Part shown: positions 1 to 6,232 of the stretch, one piece after another
Layout: each line of letters starts with the position of its first letter
Numbering within the stretch: position 1 is the stretch's first letter
Assembly: GCA_026914095.1 (NCBI GenBank)
Contig: JAPPIY010000332.1
Coordinates: 1-6,659, forward strand
Direction: 5' to 3'
Origin: Oligoflexia bacterium
GTDB taxonomy: Bacteria > Bdellovibrionota > Bdellovibrionia > Bdellovibrionales > UBA1609
DNA: 6,659 nt
Made by a program: the position numbers and the translations under genes
The notes under the pieces: model-generated
Seen by the model: only the letters and a program-made list of their open reading frames with translations
What the model was told of the DNA's origin: nothing
Databases searched by the model: none

Positions 1-55
1 GCTCAATGGAATATCCAGCTTTCTTGACGCCTCGCTTATTCCCAGCTTTTTCGCC

Positions 56-105
56 TGTGCAACCTAAAACATGGGTTACACTTTATACTAGAGACATAGG
101 TGACA
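56..105. repeat. Tandem degenerate 25-bp repeats at the IS end
   Basis: Two adjacent 25-bp units (56-80 and 81-105) agree at 14 of 25 positions by hand alignment. They share the 3' core ACATrGGTkACA. The outer unit starts TGTGCAACC and ends GGGTTACA; the inner unit ends ATAGGTGACA. Terminal repeated sites of this form, which would bind the transposase, fit the subterminal structure I recall for IS481-like elements. They mark the likely outer boundary of the element at position 56. The inner unit overlaps the end of the transposase reading frame. Confidence 0.5.
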
Positions 106-280
106 TTTTCTCCAAAGGATTATCCAAAGGAGCAAATTTATAACTATCCTCATCAAAACATCCTATATCATAGTCCATAAAAGTTATTTTCCATATTCCC
201 TTCGCTCTTTCTTCTTCATCTTGCCCTCCTTTCTCAAACCTTTTAACTCTTATTGTTACTCTTAACTTCAGTCCACTTTT
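56..280 (-). mobile_element. IS481-like insertion sequence remnant (transposase C-terminus plus outer end)
   Basis: Read on the minus strand from 280 to 83, an uninterrupted frame encodes about 65 residues ending in a TAA at 85-83. It contains GIWKITFMDYDIGCFDED and then LDNPLEKMSPMSLV. This matches my memory of the C-terminal tail of IS481-family DDE transposases (xVWKVTFMDYDLGYFD...NPFGPKVLPMS). Downstream of the stop lies a pair of 25-bp degenerate repeats (56-105), and the outermost bases on the plus strand read TGTGCAACC, a TGT-type end expected for this group. The catalytic DDE core and the other end are missing. In the transposase frame the codon just inside is a stop (TAA at 283-281), so the homology stops abruptly at about 281, where the metalloprotease remnant begins on the other strand. 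It cannot transpose by itself. The family name comes from motif memory, not a search. Confidence 0.6.
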
Positions 281-284
281 TTAG

Positions 285-1869
285 CGCGCTTCACAATTAA
301 AGACTCCTGAGGTTGAGAAAGAAGATAAAAAAGAAATAACTGACAAAGAAAAGGAAAAAGCAAAAAAAGCCAAAGAATCGGAAGAGGAAAAAAACAAAGA
401 GGCAAAACAGAGCTTAGCCGATAAAAAAGCTCTCTCAGCTAGTATTGCTGGGGATACAACAAACACAAATCAGTGTCCTATTTCCATGCCTTCAATCAAA
501 TCTGCCGTGGTTTTTCAAAGTGTGGAAGCTCCGCAAATAGAGCCTATGCATCAACAAGCTTTTTTACCTTATAACAACTATGATTTAGTTGCGGGAAAAC
601 CAGCTGGAGTTTTAGTTACATTGGACAAATCAAATATAGATAGAAAACAAATTTTTGAAATAAAACTATTAACAGGATCGGGTAAAAGAATAAGACACTG
701 TTTCCATGAAGTCAGTAAAGATATGATAGATGGTCAACAAACTGTTTGTTTCTTTACTAGAAAAGACCCTAAAAACGATAGTGAGACTAAGTTTTTCCCT
801 CTGCCTATGGATGAGAAGCCTTTAAATCAAGGTAATTACATACTTTCTATTACAATTACTCTTTACGCTCTAGGATACAATAATAGATATGCAGGCTGTT
901 CGAAAAAGAAAGTATTTACAGTTAGAACAATCAAAACAGGAGGATTGAAATTAGGTTTTACAAGAATATATGGAGGGCAAAACTGCAAGGCTTATAATAT
1001 AATTCGCGAAAAAACATTGAAAGATTTTGTCAATTTTTTTAGGAGGGAGCTGGAATGTGGCTTTTATTAGAGAGTATACTCTTGATCCAAAAAATAATGT
1101 TGAAGATACTTTAGAAAGTGGGACTATAGCCCATGAGCTGACTCACACTTTAGGGCAAGGTAGAGAGCTATATGAAAAGACTGAAGACTGTCAAACCTTT
1201 AGAGGGAGCCCACTTAAACCTTGTGATAAATATAAGATTCCCATGTCTTTAGATGCTTGGTTTCAAGGCAATAAACAACATTGGGGATTTTTGAAAAATA
1301 GATACAGCATTGTAAATAGTAAAGGAACTATTCAAAATCAATGGATAGACAGAGAGACTTATCAAAAAGCATTATGGACTCTTTCAAATGTAGGCTCTGT
1401 CATTCCAAAAGACTATGAATTATTTGGTAAAAACATAGTTCTTTATAAAAGAGCAAGCGTCAGTTCTGTTAAAGCTGTTGTTTCCGGTTTTTATAACGAG
1501 AAGGAAAACGCTTTTGTAGTTTCCAAGACAAAGCTTTTTAAAACAAAGCTCATTACGCCCTCTTTTCCAAATACTATGGAAGGTCAGAAAACTCATACTG
1601 TGACTTTTCAGTTCAAGGAAAAAAACAAGTTGATTAAGGAAATAAAAAGGCCGATCTTTAAAATGCAGATCAAAACTTTGTATAAAAATAAGCCTCCTAA
1701 AACAGAGCCTTTTGATTATTCTCACACTATGGCGGGTTTTATAGTTCCTGTAGACAGTGATAAAAGAAATCTCAGAATTGATGTTTTAAGCCCAAAGGGA
1801 GATTTGATTTATTCTGCTCCTGTTCCAAAGAGAAAAAAACAAAGGAAACAGCTAAGAGAAGGGAAATAA
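285..1869 (+). pseudogene. Zinc metalloprotease (HExxH), 5'-truncated and frameshifted
   Basis: A frame opens straight after a stop at 282-284 and runs to 1070. It has no ATG, GTG or TTG until 486, and that ATG has no Shine-Dalgarno, so the native start and any signal peptide appear lost. It begins with about 50 residues of Lys/Glu-rich, probably helical linker (about 303-450). A beta-rich domain follows, with YDLVAGKPAGVLVTLD and several cysteines. At 1034-1040 a run of seven T shifts the frame; with six T it would read on as DFVNFLGGSWNVAFI. The second part (to 1869) carries IAHELTHTLGQGRELYE (HELTH at 1132-1146), a WIDRETY segment and a C-terminal beta-rich, Lys-rich region. HExxH with Glu as base is the zinc-peptidase signature. 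The metzincin third-ligand position holds Arg, so the third ligand is uncertain. Probably once secreted or envelope-bound; probably inactive now, unless the downstream GTG or slippage yields product. Confidence 0.75.
1034..1059 (+). other. Frameshift site (T7 run) with adjacent Shine-Dalgarno and GTG
   Basis: Seven T (1034-1040) mark the point where the reading frame must change for the two halves of the metalloprotease to join. Removing one T restores a continuous protein. Immediately after it is a strong AGGAGG (1041-1046), and ten bases further an in-frame GTG (1057-1059), which could start translation of the HELTH-containing half alone. The AGGAGG also encodes part of the restored protein (Leu-Gly-Gly), so it may be there by chance. 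Possible explanations are a real one-base insertion, a sequencing or assembly error in the homopolymer, or transcriptional slippage. Confidence 0.6.
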
Positions 1870-1879
1870 TAAGCCTTAA

Positions 1880-1908
1880 TTGACAAAATTTATTAAAGGG
1901 CGGATAAT
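1880..1908 (+). promoter_or_regulatory. Near-consensus sigma70-type promoter of the lipoprotein gene
   Basis: TTGACA at 1880-1885 is a perfect -35 box. It is followed after exactly 17 bases by GATAAT at 1903-1908, five of six matches to the -10 consensus. Transcription would start at about 1915, two or three bases before the ATG at 1918. There is no room for a ribosome binding site, so the mRNA would be essentially leaderless. The promoter lies just after the stop of the broken metalloprotease, which suggests that the lipoprotein gene has its own transcription. Confidence 0.65.
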
Positions 1909-1917
1909 ATATCTATT

Positions 1918-2505
1918 ATGAAAGCATCTTTTTATTTTCTATCTTTTTTATGCTTTCTTTTTTTTTGTTCTTGCATTTATACCCGCCCCCCTCATCCTCC
2001 TATTGTTTTTCCTGATAGAGGCTTAGAGGATGATGGATGGTATCAACCTAGAGATCCAAACTATGTAAAAACTGCTAGGGAAGAGAGTCTAGGTGAAGGT
2101 TGGGTCACTGGTGGAGATGAGCGATTTAGACGTACAGGATTACGATACTGTTACAACAAGACAGAAAAAAAAGAAAAGCCTCCAGTTTGGAATAAAAAAA
2201 TTCGTGTCCAGCTTTTAAATAAAGAGGGTAAAGTTTTAGAGGAAACATTTGTAAGAAGAGATCATTTTAGTGATACCGATAACATATCTTCTATTTCAGC
2301 TTATATTCCCTACCATAAGGAAGCTTACGAGCTTAATATAGTGCGGCTTGAAAGAGGTAAAGAAGTTCAGTTCTCTCAACCAAAAATTATACTTGTATCC
2401 CGATCTGAGCTTATCCGTGATAATAGCCCTAAACACCTTCCTAGAGAAACAGACTACTCTTATGATGAAAAAACACAATGTCATAAGGTTCATATTGGAC
2501 ACTAA
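1918..2505 (+). CDS. Putative small envelope lipoprotein of unknown function
   Basis: I do not recognise a named family. The 195-residue product starts with Met-Lys-Ala-Ser and a very hydrophobic, Phe-rich stretch (residues 5-18) that ends in F-C-S-C. Cys19 could be the lipidated residue of a signal peptidase II site, although Phe at -3 makes the lipobox weak. A proline-rich segment follows (TRPPHPP, 22-28), then a charged linker. A probable beta-rich domain spans residues 90-160 (KIRVQLLNKEGKVLEETF and SAYIPYHKEAYELNIVRL). No other Met lies near the N-terminus, so the ATG at 1918 is the only reasonable start despite the absence of a Shine-Dalgarno. The gene lies 48 bases behind the metalloprotease remnant on the same strand. 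Its beta domain vaguely resembles the end of that protein (AGFIVPVDSDKRNLRIDVL), which suggests a former partnership in the envelope. It converges with valS. Confidence 0.7.
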   Translation: MKASFYFLSFLCFLFFCSCIYTRPPHPPIVFPDRGLEDDGWYQPRDPNYVKTAREESLGEGWVTGGDERFRRTGLRYCYNKTEKKEKPPVWNKKIRVQLLNKEGKVLEETFVRRDHFSDTDNISSISAYIPYHKEAYELNIVRLERGKEVQFSQPKIILVSRSELIRDNSPKHLPRETDYSYDEKTQCHKVHIGH

Positions 2506-2529
2506 ATAATCTTATCTGTTCGTTTTCTT

Positions 2530-2564
2530 CCGCCTTAGAAAAGTTCAAAACTCAAGCTAAGCGG
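2530..2564. terminator. Possible stem-loop between convergent genes
   Basis: CCG(C)CTTAG at 2530-2538 pairs with CTAAGCGG at 2557-2564 with a single bulged C. The 18-base loop holds a smaller AGTT/AACT stem. It lies between the lipoprotein stop and the end of valS and overlaps the valS stop codon. There is no clear T-run after the stem in either direction, so it is not a standard intrinsic terminator. It may simply slow or protect the 3' ends of both transcripts. Confidence 0.25.
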
Positions 2565-5248
2565 ATTGTAATTACAGGCTTTTGTATATCAATTTGCTCT
2601 TCTAAAACAATATTTTTTATATTGACATGACCTGCTCTGGCTATGTCTTCTTTGTAAAAATCAAAACCCGAAAGCTGTTGAGGGTTTGCAATTATTTTTA
2701 ACTCGCTTAAAGGGCTGGCCAAACTTTTACCTAGGTTTGATTTTTGATTTCTCATCTCCTCTAAAATGAAAAAGGCGTTTTCCAATAGGCTGTCTCTATT
2801 GAGCTTAACCTTGGAGCCAGCTTGCTTCTCTGCAACAGAATGAGTCCTCATTGCGGGAGATGATGACGGGAGATCGGTCTCAGCCTTAACTTTCTGGTCT
2901 TCCGCAAAAGACGGCCCTGCGAACTTATCAGATAACTGAATTAAAAAATCTCTCTCAAAGTATAAAGACTGGTGCAAACTAGAGCCGTTAGAGCTATATT
3001 GGTTTTGCCATATCTCTTCACTCACATAAGGCAAGTAAGGCGCTAATAACTTTAAGAAAAAGTAAAGGCTCCCCGCTAAACTTTCTTGCCCTGAGACCCC
3101 TTCCTCTTTTCCTTTTAATTGATAAACCCGGGCTTTAACCAGCTCTAAATAATTATCACAGAACAGCCAAAAATGCTTTTCAATTATTTCTAAAGCTTTT
3201 TTATGTTGATACTGAGACAGATTGTCTAAAGCTTGTATTTGAATATCTATTAAGGACTTCATCCAGGCTTTATCAATGGTTTGTGTGATGCCTTCACAAC
3301 AAGATGAAAAACCCTGCCAGTTTTTGCCTTCTAATTGCATTTGGACAAACTGACTCGCATTAAAAATTTTTGTAACCAATCGCTTTCCTGTTTTAAAAAG
3401 ATTCTCGTCATAAATGGTATCTTGCCCTAAGCTGGCTTTACCGGCCCAATAGCGGACAGCGTCCGCTGAATAAGTTTTTATTAAATTTTCTGGCGCCAAA
3501 GCGTTCCCTTTAGATTTGCTCATCTTCATTTTGTCTGGAGTGACAACCCAGCCGCTGATTGCAATATTTTTCCAAGGTATTTTTCCTTCGTGAAAGTGAG
3601 CTTTCACTATGCTATAAAAAGCCCAAGTTCTTATAATCTCATGGGCCTGCGGCCTTAAATCAGCTGGAAAAAACCGCGCATGCCTTGCTTTATCAAAAAT
3701 CCAGCGGCTGTTAATAAAAGGAGTGAGAGAGGATGTCGCCCAGGTGTCCATCACATCCGAATCAGCAGTAAAGCCGTTAGGCTGATCTCTTTGATCTTCT
3801 GTAAATTGAGGAGGGGTTTGCTTCAAGGGATCTAGGGCTTGTTTAATATCTTGGGGCAATAGCGCTTGATTGTAATGAATCTTCCCTTCCGCATCTCTCT
3901 GATACCAAACGGGAAAAGGCGCGCCATACACTCTTTGTCTTGAGACGCACCAATCTTGATTCAAGCCTTCCACCCACTGCTCATATCGTTTTTTCATGCC
4001 TGCGGGATGCCATTGAATTTGATGGGCTTTTTTTAAAAGCTCCTCTTTGTGATCTAAAATTTTAACATACCATTGTCTTTTAGGCAGTATTTCCAGAGGG
4101 AAATCCCCTTTTTCATAAAATTTTACATTCTGCAAGCTGGGTTTAGGCTCTCTCACTAAATATTTTGTCTGCTTTAAAATCTCCACTATCTTTTTTCTAG
4201 CCTGCTGAACTCTTAATCCCTTTAACTCTGAGTAATATTTTTGAGCGGATTGAGGATCTTCACTTTTAAACAGGCCGCTGGTAAAGTCCAAATCTGCAAA
4301 AAAGCCTTTCTCATCTATAACTTGCAAAACAGGCAGGTTTTGCTTTTTACAAAAAGCCACATCCTCCATATCGCCAAAAGTGCAAATCATTAAAATTCCA
4401 GTTCCTTTTTCAGGCTTGGCATGAGCGCTGGCTAAAATAGGAACTTTTCTTTTAAACAAAGGAGTCACAGCATATTTTCCAAACAGCTTTTTATATCTGT
4501 CATCATCGGGATGAGCTGAAACAGCTACACAGGCCGGCAATAACTCTGGCCTTGTGGTTGAGATTATAAACTCCTCTCCCTCTTGAAGGCTAAAGGCAAT
4601 GTCATTATAAAAAATTTGTCTTTGCCTGTCTTCCACATCCGCTTGAGCGACTGCTGTTTGAAACTGAGTGTCCCAAAGCGCAGGAGACAAGCGATTTTCC
4701 GCTAGATTTTTACGATATAAATCTATAAAAGAGCGCTGAGCCAAGCTTTGAGCATAAGGGCTGATTGTTTTATAAGTTTGATTCCAGTCAACGGAAAGAG
4801 CGATATGATTCCACAGCTCTCTATACTTCACTTCATCTTCTAAGACCTGTTGCTCGCACACTTCTAAAAAGTTCTGCCTTGAGACGGCTTTATAAATCGG
4901 TCTTTTATCTTTTGTTTTTCTAGCTCTAAAATGAGGATCATAATCCAGCGCGGGATCGCATTGAACGGCATATAGGTTTTGCGCTCTTTTTTCTGTAGGC
5001 AGTCCATTGTCATCCCAGCCCATGGGATAAAAAACATTTTTCCCGCTCATTCTTTTAAAACGAGCTATAATATCGGTTTGAGTGTAACTAAAAATATGCC
5101 CAATGTGCAAAGAGCCGGACACTGTGGGCGGAGGGGTGTCTATCACAAAATCTTCTTTATCAGAGTGAGCTTGATAAGCATAAGTTTGATCCTGCTCCCA
5201 TTTTTTTTGAAGTTTTTTCTCTGCCTCTATATGTGAATATTTAGCCAT
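2552..5248 (-). CDS. valS: Valyl-tRNA synthetase (short, archaeal-like form)
   Basis: The 898-residue cytoplasmic class Ia enzyme attaches valine to tRNA-Val and edits mischarged threonine. The Rossmann catalytic domain carries PPPTVSGSLHIGH (HIGH at residues 48-51) and GWDDNGLPTE (77-86). The inserted editing domain spans about 190-390 with TTRPELLPACVAV (231-243) and GTGILMICTFGDMEDV (282-297). WCVSRQRVYGAPFPVWY (433-449) and MDTWATSS (500-507) follow, and KMSKS is at 575-579. The anticodon-binding helical domain covers about 660-770. The C-terminus is short, with no long coiled-coil arm as in the roughly 950-residue E. coli type, resembling Rickettsia-like enzymes. A 40-50 residue low-complexity segment (about 773-817) looks inserted between the anticodon domain and the last domain, and its DNA is clearly GC-richer. 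The start is supported by AAAAGG eight bases upstream (5257-5262). All active-site motifs are intact, and the gene appears functional and monocistronic. Confidence 0.97.
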   Translation of the reverse strand: MAKYSHIEAEKKLQKKWEQDQTYAYQAHSDKEDFVIDTPPPTVSGSLHIGHIFSYTQTDIIARFKRMSGKNVFYPMGWDDNGLPTEKRAQNLYAVQCDPALDYDPHFRARKTKDKRPIYKAVSRQNFLEVCEQQVLEDEVKYRELWNHIALSVDWNQTYKTISPYAQSLAQRSFIDLYRKNLAENRLSPALWDTQFQTAVAQADVEDRQRQIFYNDIAFSLQEGEEFIISTTRPELLPACVAVSAHPDDDRYKKLFGKYAVTPLFKRKVPILASAHAKPEKGTGILMICTFGDMEDVAFCKKQNLPVLQVIDEKGFFADLDFTSGLFKSEDPQSAQKYYSELKGLRVQQARKKIVEILKQTKYLVREPKPSLQNVKFYEKGDFPLEILPKRQWYVKILDHKEELLKKAHQIQWHPAGMKKRYEQWVEGLNQDWCVSRQRVYGAPFPVWYQRDAEGKIHYNQALLPQDIKQALDPLKQTPPQFTEDQRDQPNGFTADSDVMDTWATSSLTPFINSRWIFDKARHARFFPADLRPQAHEIIRTWAFYSIVKAHFHEGKIPWKNIAISGWVVTPDKMKMSKSKGNALAPENLIKTYSADAVRYWAGKASLGQDTIYDENLFKTGKRLVTKIFNASQFVQMQLEGKNWQGFSSCCEGITQTIDKAWMKSLIDIQIQALDNLSQYQHKKALEIIEKHFWLFCDNYLELVKARVYQLKGKEEGVSGQESLAGSLYFFLKLLAPYLPYVSEEIWQNQYSSNGSSLHQSLYFERDFLIQLSDKFAGPSFAEDQKVKAETDLPSSSPAMRTHSVAEKQAGSKVKLNRDSLLENAFFILEEMRNQKSNLGKSLASPLSELKIIANPQQLSGFDFYKEDIARAGHVNIKNIVLEEQIDIQKPVITIRLA
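2798..2932. repeat. GC-rich palindromic insert inside valS
   Basis: This stretch codes for valS residues of about 773-817, rich in Ser, Ala, Lys and Glu (for example SSSPAMRTHSVAEKQAGSK). I counted 59 G or C in the 110 bases from 2811 to 2920 (54 percent), well above the AT-rich surroundings. It holds small hairpins, GTCTT/AAGAC (2897-2912) and GAGA/TCTC (2870-2881), and a short direct repeat, GGGAGAT. Compared with my memory of rickettsial ValRS, the region falls between two conserved domains, where extra length is tolerated. An in-frame insertion of a mobile palindromic repeat is the simplest reading. No second copy exists in the window, so repeat status is inferred. Confidence 0.4.
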
Positions 5249-5256
5249 AGCTTGAG

Positions 5257-5274
5257 CCTTTTAATTAAATTATA
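5257..5274 (-). promoter_or_regulatory. valS -10 box and ribosome binding site
   Basis: On the minus strand a perfect TATAAT lies at 5274-5269 and AAAAGG at 5262-5257, the latter eight bases before the valS ATG (5248). No good -35 box is present at 16-18 bases. Transcription from this site would begin at about 5262, leaving a leader of only some 14 bases that just includes the ribosome binding site. Confidence 0.45.
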
Positions 5275-5330
5275 CTGATCTGGTTTGAATTTTTATTCCA
5301 ATTTGTTCCGTCTTCCCCCAGAAGACAGAA

Positions 5331-5393
5331 CTCCCGCTCAGCTTGTCCTCGCGAAAGCCTGCCTTCGTGAAAATAGGGGCAAGGAGCGAGAAT
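5331..5393. repeat. Palindromic repeat-like element (nested inverted repeat)
   Basis: The outer arms are CCCGCTCAGCTTG (about 5333-5345) and CAAGGAGCGAG (5380-5390); they pair apart from a two-base bulge and a mismatch. Inside is a second stem, TCGCGAAAG (about 5349-5357) against CTTCGTGA (about 5363-5370), with one bulge and a G-T pair. The element is visibly GC-richer than the AT-rich flanks. Another perfect mini-hairpin, TCTTC/GAAGA, lies just outside at 5311-5325. Nested palindromes of this size scattered between genes are typical of dispersed palindromic elements in intracellular alphaproteobacteria. Only one copy is in the window, so dispersal is inferred. Confidence 0.45.
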
Positions 5394-5537
5394 CTTCAGA
5401 AAAAACTTTAAAACTCACACACGATCAGTATGTATATTTTTTTAATGTCTTAGTGAAAACTTGTCAAATCCTAACAATATCTTCTTTGAGAGACATTTCC
5501 TGAAAGGCCATCCTTAATAAATATAAAGCTATATTGA

Positions 5538-5675
5538 AAGAATAAAAAAGATAGGTCTTTGCCAAAAGAAGCTAAATCCCGAATCAAAATCAATAAATTG
5601 CTGGAAAAAGCAGACTTGGATGATAACATAATCCTTGGTCTTTTGTGTTTAGCTCTTGCTGGAAATTTGTTTTGA
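5538..5675 (+). pseudogene. Possible remnant of a type I restriction HsdR-like N-terminus
   Basis: A short open frame from 5538 to a TGA at 5673-5675 reads LPKEAKSRIKINKLLEKAD and then becomes hydrophobic (NIILGLLCLALAGNLF). The first part matches what I remember of the start of some type I restriction endonuclease R subunits and related DEAD/DEAH helicases (PKEAKARIKINKLLEEAGW). The aromatic residue expected after the helix is missing, and the frame ends soon after. There is no ATG and no well-placed ribosome binding site; the only candidate start is a TTG at 5559. If the match is real, this is about 20 codons left from a deleted gene of over 2 kb. A chance resemblance is possible. Confidence 0.3.
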
Positions 5676-5776
5676 TTCCCGCTTTTATATTTTTCTGTCT
5701 CATAATACCTCTTGAAACCCTTATATTTAAAGGCTATTTATAGATCTTATGGAAATTCAAGCGTATAAACTCTTTT

Positions 5777-5805
5777 TTTATATTTTATATAGACAACAGT
5801 ATAAA
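5777..5805 (+). promoter_or_regulatory. Probable promoter of the RRM gene
   Basis: TATAAA at 5800-5805 makes a fair -10 box. TTTATA at 5777-5782, 17 bases upstream, matches four of six -35 positions. Transcription would begin at about 5812, giving a leader of around 42 bases. The region is very AT-rich, so such matches occur easily by chance. The overlapping CAACAGT...CTGT (5794-5812) is a weak dyad that could be regulatory. Confidence 0.3.
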
Positions 5806-5853
5806 AATCTGTAATAGTCGGAAAAATAACCAACAAAGAGAGGTAAGGTAATA

Positions 5854-6171
5854 ATGTCAAAATTATATGTAGGTAACTTGTCCCATGATGTTACTGAAAG
5901 TGAGTTAAACGATTTGTTTTCTCAAAAAGGGGAAGTAGTTTCTGTAAAAATCATCAGTGATCACCACTCCAATCGATCCAAAGGCTTTGGCTTTGTGGAA
6001 ATGTCCACAGAAGAAGGCAAAAATGCTGTCATATCTGATTTTAATGGCTATGATTTGCAAGGCCGTCCAATGAATGTAAGGGCCTATGTTGATAAGCCGC
6101 GTGATAAAAACAGAAACAATAAGGATCGCAGGGATCGCAGAGGTCGTGGCGGCGGCGGGCGGCGATGGTAG
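5854..6171 (+). CDS. RRM-domain RNA-binding protein with RGG-type tail
   Basis: The protein has 105 residues. It is one RNA recognition motif: RNP2 is LYVGNL (residues 4-9) and RNP1 is KGFGFVEM (43-50), both complete with the aromatic residues that stack on RNA bases. Loop DHHSNRSKG precedes RNP1. The last 25 residues are a basic, disordered Arg/Gly/Asn tail (DKPRDKNRNNKDRRDRRGRGGGGRRW). Bacterial proteins of this size bind single-stranded RNA in the cytoplasm and are often cold- or stress-induced, as in cyanobacteria; its target is unknown. The start is supported by AAGAGAGG (5836-5843), ten bases upstream of the ATG. A tandem 9-bp repeat, GGATCGCAG (6123-6140), shows recent growth of the tail. 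It is a single-gene unit with no clear terminator. Confidence 0.93.
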   Translation: MSKLYVGNLSHDVTESELNDLFSQKGEVVSVKIISDHHSNRSKGFGFVEMSTEEGKNAVISDFNGYDLQGRPMNVRAYVDKPRDKNRNNKDRRDRRGRGGGGRRW

Positions 6172-6232
6172 TTTTTTTAATCTTTGTTTAAAAGGCAGAA
6201 CTCAGGCAACAGGAAAATTCAAACAAAATCAG

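Larger units (their letters stand above)
5263..5853. other. Largely non-coding region between valS and the RRM gene
   Basis: These 590 bases separate the divergently arranged valS and RRM genes. They contain the valS promoter, a palindromic repeat (about 5331-5393), a possible restriction-gene remnant (5538-5675) and the probable RRM promoter. The rest (5394-5537 and 5676-5770) is AT-rich, and I see no gene, RNA or array in it. A 72-codon plus-strand frame from a TTG at 5285 runs through the repeat and has no family resemblance, so it is not called. The mixture of remnants suggests a decayed stretch that once held more genes. Confidence 0.6.

Noticed and set aside
281..466. Minus-strand 61-codon frame, Phe/Ser-rich
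   Set aside because: It is the antisense shadow of the Lys/Glu-rich linker of the metalloprotease remnant; low complexity and no ribosome binding site.
1027..1070. Programmed ribosomal frameshifting between the protease halves
   Set aside because: The strong AGGAGG lies downstream of the shift point, not upstream as in prfB-type +1 sites, and no stimulating structure is visible. Mutation, error or slippage fits better.
1420..1725. Minus-strand 101-codon frame
   Set aside because: Antisense to the metalloprotease C-terminal part, with no family resemblance.
2296..2502. Minus-strand 68-codon frame
   Set aside because: Antisense to the lipoprotein gene, whose plus-strand frame has a signal sequence and promoter.
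4979..5236. Plus-strand 85-codon frame
   Set aside because: Antisense to the conserved HIGH-region of valS.
5285..5503. Plus-strand 72-codon frame from a TTG
   Set aside because: It starts without a ribosome binding site, runs through the palindromic repeat, and has no recognisable domain.
5500..5517. Short minus-strand frame starting ATGGCC after AAGG (MAFQEMSLKEDIVRI)
   Set aside because: It stops after 15 codons and has no family match; too short to support as a gene or remnant.
6172..6205. Terminator after the RRM gene
   Set aside because: There is a T-run right after the stop codon and a weak TTTTAA/TTAAAA pairing, but no GC stem before it.
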